DNA from: Chloropicon primus
Lineage: Eukaryota > Chlorophyta > Chloropicophyceae > Chloropicales > Chloropicaceae
NCBI GenBank assembly: GCA_023205875.1
Contig: CP060759.1
Span: 1,031,501-1,095,500 of the forward strand
Reading direction: 5' to 3'
DNA length: 64,000 nucleotides
Part shown: one piece after another, positions 61,251 through 64,000 of the stretch
Numbering within the stretch: the stretch's first letter is position 1
Layout of the letters: every line of letters starts with the position of its first letter
The notes under the pieces: model-generated
What the model saw: the letters and a program-made list of their open reading frames with translations, nothing else
The model's database searches: none
What the model was told of the DNA's origin: nothing
Translations under genes and position numbers: made by a program

Positions 61251-62293
61251 ATGAGGGAAAGAGAGGAGGGATAGGTGGATAGAAGGAACGTGTATCTCCA
61301 GACCTTTGACGCATCCATCCTCTGGTCCATCCTCCTCCCTATCTTCTGCTCGCTTCCTCTCCTCCTCCTCCTCCTCCTCAATCACCACCACCAGTGATGG
61401 TACATTCATCACCTCCGCCACACCCGGCTGCTGGAGAAGGAAAGGAAAGGAAAAGGTAAGGTGCGGTAGCGGCAGTGGTGGTGTTACCTTCCCGACCGAT
61501 CGCGATCAACATTCTGCTCGCCGAGGTCGAGGATCTCACGCGTGGCACTTAAGATCAGGTTTCTCGGAGCTTGAAACACGAAAAAGGCGTTTGTTTCTTC
61601 TTCGTGAACAAGCACTTCACCGAGACCGATTGAGTCATAACCACGCAATAATAAAAGGCAGCATCGACCGGGTGAGGCGGCTATCTTGGGGCTTTGCCCT
61701 TTGGTCCGTCGCTCTCGCCTTTCCTTCCAGGAAGGAGTGCGTGTCCACGTTCGTGCGTTCTGCACAAGCGAGGCTGTGTTCCCTCTCCGGTGGTCGGGTT
61801 GCGCTCCCGCGCTTGCTCGAGGTCCTTGTGAGCTCCCCTCTCAAGAGGTGTTCACTTCAAGCAACGTGTACATATCACGCACAAACGCTACGCTCTGCTT
61901 GGCATCCACAACGCGCGAGGACGATGTTCGTTCTAACACCCCGAACTGCTGCTTGCTCGTTTGACGGCCCTTGGGTACAGAATGCGGTGACTGCCGAAAG
62001 GAGCGGCGTCTCTTGCTCCGCTACCGATGCGCACCCGTTTTTCAGCGAAAGCTTGTGCTGCTGCGGTTTGGGGGATCACTGGCGAGGTGGAATACGGTTT
62101 GGGAGGACTCCTACTGGTTCGACACGCCAGTTGATCCTTGTGGCCGCTCACACTGTTTTTGCTTGCTGCATTGTATTATATTGATCTGGAATTATGCCTT
62201 GTCCAAGACCTTCTTGTCCCCCCCCCCCTTGCCGTCACTTGCCTCCAGCTGCGCGGCATGGCCTCCTTCCAGGAGCTCTCGCGCTTCGCTGGC
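61251..62293. other. gene-poor stretch, lower GC
   Basis: About 1 kb with no frame showing conserved motifs on either strand. A hairpin pairs AAGGTAA with TTACCTT (about 61453-61492), and GTTTC/GAAAC pair near 61558-61577. No tRNA, snRNA, SRP or RNase P signature was recognised. The right end is the 3' region of the secreted-protein gene. Confidence 0.45.
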
Positions 62294-63514
62294 CTAAAAC
62301 GTGAGAAGGCAGCTGGTGTCCCGGTGCGAGCAAAACTTTTTGCTGCACTTTGGCTCGGCCCCGGCCAGGGTCTCACCCACCCCCTCTGGCAGATCCAAAG
62401 AGAACAGGTTGGCCGCCTCAACCAGGCTGAGACTGCCAGGAGTTCCAGTGACCAGGTGGAAAGACCCTGACATGTCTTCCGCGCTGGGATCCAGTGGTTT
62501 GGACTCGAAGAGGGCCTCGGCTGCGGCGACGATGTCCCCCTCTTGGGCATTCGCGCCAAACGATCCAGAGTGGGAGCCGCTAGGCGCGACAATCGAAATT
62601 TGAGACGGATCCAGCTCCCTCACGAACGTGCAAACCTTCGAGAAGCAAGAGCAAGAGCGCAGACGAAGAGGAAGTCGACGGCGGACGTTGCAGTTCGGGG
62701 GTCAGTGGGGAGTGGCGGCGGAAGGGAATGGACTGGTTCGACTTACCGTGTAGGTGGACTCCCCGCTTTCCTCGCTCTCGACGTAGGTGAAGTTGAAGAG
62801 GGGAGTCTCCAGTTCGATGTTGAGGGTAGGATAGCCGTTACCGACTTGGCTGATGTCGGCGCCGTCCTCGATCAAAATTCTCGATGGACGTCCAGGTTCC
62901 GCGGCGGGGGGCTCCACGCTGAAGGCCTCCTCCTCGAGTCCTCTTGCGACGGCGGCAGGCTCGGAACGCGGGGTCACGCGGATGCCGAGGTTCTCCAAGG
63001 CCGGCCCGACGTTGAAGACAATGTCAACCTCCGGCGTCTGCACCGCGATGCCCACTCTGTCGGAACTCTTCACCTCGCCTGCGGCGCGGGTCGACGACCT
63101 CGAGAAGGACGACGAGGAGGAGGAGGAGGAGGAGGAGTAGGTGTAGGTGCTGCTGCCGGACCCCCCCCCGCGGGTAGACGACGTCGAGGACCTGCTCGTC
63201 CTCCTCGCGCTCGCGTCACTCGACGAGGAGGCCATCTCGGTGGCCGTCGTCAGAGGAACCTCGCTGAGCACGGTGATCTCCGCGCGTCCGCCGCCGCTCC
63301 CCCCGAGGTTGGCCTTCTCCCACTCCCTCATCCTTTCCAGGCTCTCCCTCTGCTGCCTTTGCCTGGCCCTCATGAACTCCTGCATCCTCTTCGTCGCCTC
63401 GTCGACGCCCGAACCCGCCGTCGCAGACACCGCCAGGAGCGTCACGCACGCCCACGCCACCAGCGCGAACCTCGCCCACCTCCCTCTTCCAAAGCCACTC
63501 GACCTCGACGCCAT
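62294..63514 (-). CDS. secreted protein of unknown function with Ser-rich linker
   Basis: Two exons, 63514-62747 and 62635-62294 (ACG/GTAAGT, CGAAG/G, phase 0), encode 369 residues; the junction reads ESTYT-VCTFVRELDP. A signal peptide (ARFALVAWACVTLLAVSATA) follows a basic start. Then come an Arg/Gln-rich helix (MQEFMRARQRQQRESLERM), a long Ser/Arg/Tyr-rich region, and a compact domain (VGIAVQTPEVDIVFNVGPAL, TLNIELETPLFNFTYVE, SGSFHLVTGTPGSLSLVE) of beta-like alternation. It ends in a Cys-containing tail. No family is recognised; thylakoid-lumen or ER lumen routing are both possible. Without the intron the frame would end soon after SRTSPFPSAATPH. Confidence 0.62.
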
Positions 63515-64000
63515 GGTGTCCCTCTTTGTCGTAACGCTCGACAAAGGCAAAGGCAAAAGGGCGCTTGCCCGGTCAAAACAAAACGATGTTGACCACAGCA
63601 GCTTCGGAGACCAATGAAAGGGGAGGAGGGGAGGGGAGGGGAACGAAAGCAGGAACAACCAAGACCAAGGGGAACAAGACCAAGGGGAACAAGACCAAGG
63701 GGAACAAGACCAAGGGGAACCGATGGCCTTGGTTTGGCTATGGGTCACCAAGAAACCGAACGCTTTCTACCATGGTGGCATCAGCAACGACGGGAGCGAG
63801 AGCCCCATCTAAAAATCAGGGTCGGTCGAGGCGTGATCGTGACGTGATGGGTGTGATGGGGGCCAACGCCGTCCACCGGGGCAGAAGGGGCCGGAACGGG
63901 GCGCCACGATCGCAAGCGAGGAAGCATGACCGGGGTCAGGAAACGCCAAGAGAGGAGGGCCTTCGAGGTTAGGCCGAGCGGGCCGCCGCCCGACGAGGAG
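63515..64000. other. right end of window, repeat-bearing intergenic DNA
   Basis: Contains the 15-bp minisatellite at 63661-63720. From about 63847 a plus-strand Arg/Gly-rich reading appears but has no recognisable domain. A gene starting beyond 64000 may have its leader here. Confidence 0.4.
63661..63720. repeat. 15-bp minisatellite, four units
   Basis: AAGACCAAGGGGAAC is repeated four times without change, upstream of the secreted-protein gene. Confidence 0.97.

Overview
The window is compact nuclear DNA from a photosynthetic, flagellated microbial eukaryote. A green alga of prasinophyte grade fits best; a chlorarachniophyte or another alga with a green-derived gene set is the main alternative. 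Reasons: spliceosomal GT-AG introns with strong GTAAG/GTGAG donors; TGTAA, the chlorophyte-type poly(A) signal, at or just after many stop codons; plant-type proteins (CarB with a presequence, an ENT+Tudor EMSY-LIKE protein, an MO1-like FAD monooxygenase, an ABC1 kinase/beta-lactamase fusion, a ureide permease, a carotenoid cleavage dioxygenase); and a dynein-assembly factor (DNAAF11/LRRC6), which implies a motile cilium. I could not test taxonomy by search. About 32 protein genes lie in 64 kb, mostly intronless or with one to three short introns near the 5' end. Convergent neighbours are often only 17-60 bp apart. Many start codons had to be moved to the first plausible ATG, and intron models are read from splice consensus, frame and protein motifs.

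Layout. 0-13 kb: end of an upstream gene, polyphosphate kinase PPK1, a POLN/POLQ-type DNA polymerase, TMEM19, a myristoylatable PKG-like kinase, and an SDR. 12.5-28.5 kb: a citrulline-hydrolase-like enzyme, a large Pmp-repeat multispanning membrane protein, a carotenoid cleavage dioxygenase, a tail-anchored coiled-coil protein, Maf, ABC1+beta-lactamase, an LRR-like protein, and the NDUFB2-like complex I subunit. 28.5-40.8 kb: a protein with three tandem winged-helix-like repeats, an FAD monooxygenase, MIF, ureide permease, a small Cys-rich protein, DNAJC21, an mTERF-like protein, GNAT, double-domain glyoxalase I, and an unusual sirtuin. 41-56 kb: CarB, SCCPDH, DNAAF11, a kinesin, MAD3/BUBR1, RAB6 and EMSY-LIKE. 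56.7-64 kb: a large PA-domain-like membrane protein of visibly lower GC, a gene-poor 1.9 kb stretch with a duplicated intergenic block, a secreted orphan, and a repeat-rich end.

There is no operon-like pathway; this is a slice of housekeeping genome. Themes are nitrogen and carbamoyl metabolism (CarB, CtlX-like hydrolase, ureide permease), spindle, cilium and trafficking (MAD3, kinesin, DNAAF11, RAB6), and organelle functions (PPK1, CarB, CCD, mTERF-like, NDUFB2).

The most unusual signals are: (1) a nearly identical intergenic block present three times (29931-30424, 32068-32244, 60780-61250), in two cases lying between divergent, unrelated gene pairs, so that it looks like a duplicated bidirectional promoter; (2) at least six genes whose TAA stop is embedded in TGTAA, fusing termination and polyadenylation signals at tightly packed convergent genes; (3) a SIRT2-like sirtuin that has lost three of the four zinc cysteines; (4) a PKG-like kinase whose cyclic-nucleotide pockets look degenerate; (5) a perfect 15-bp GC hairpin in a 5' leader.
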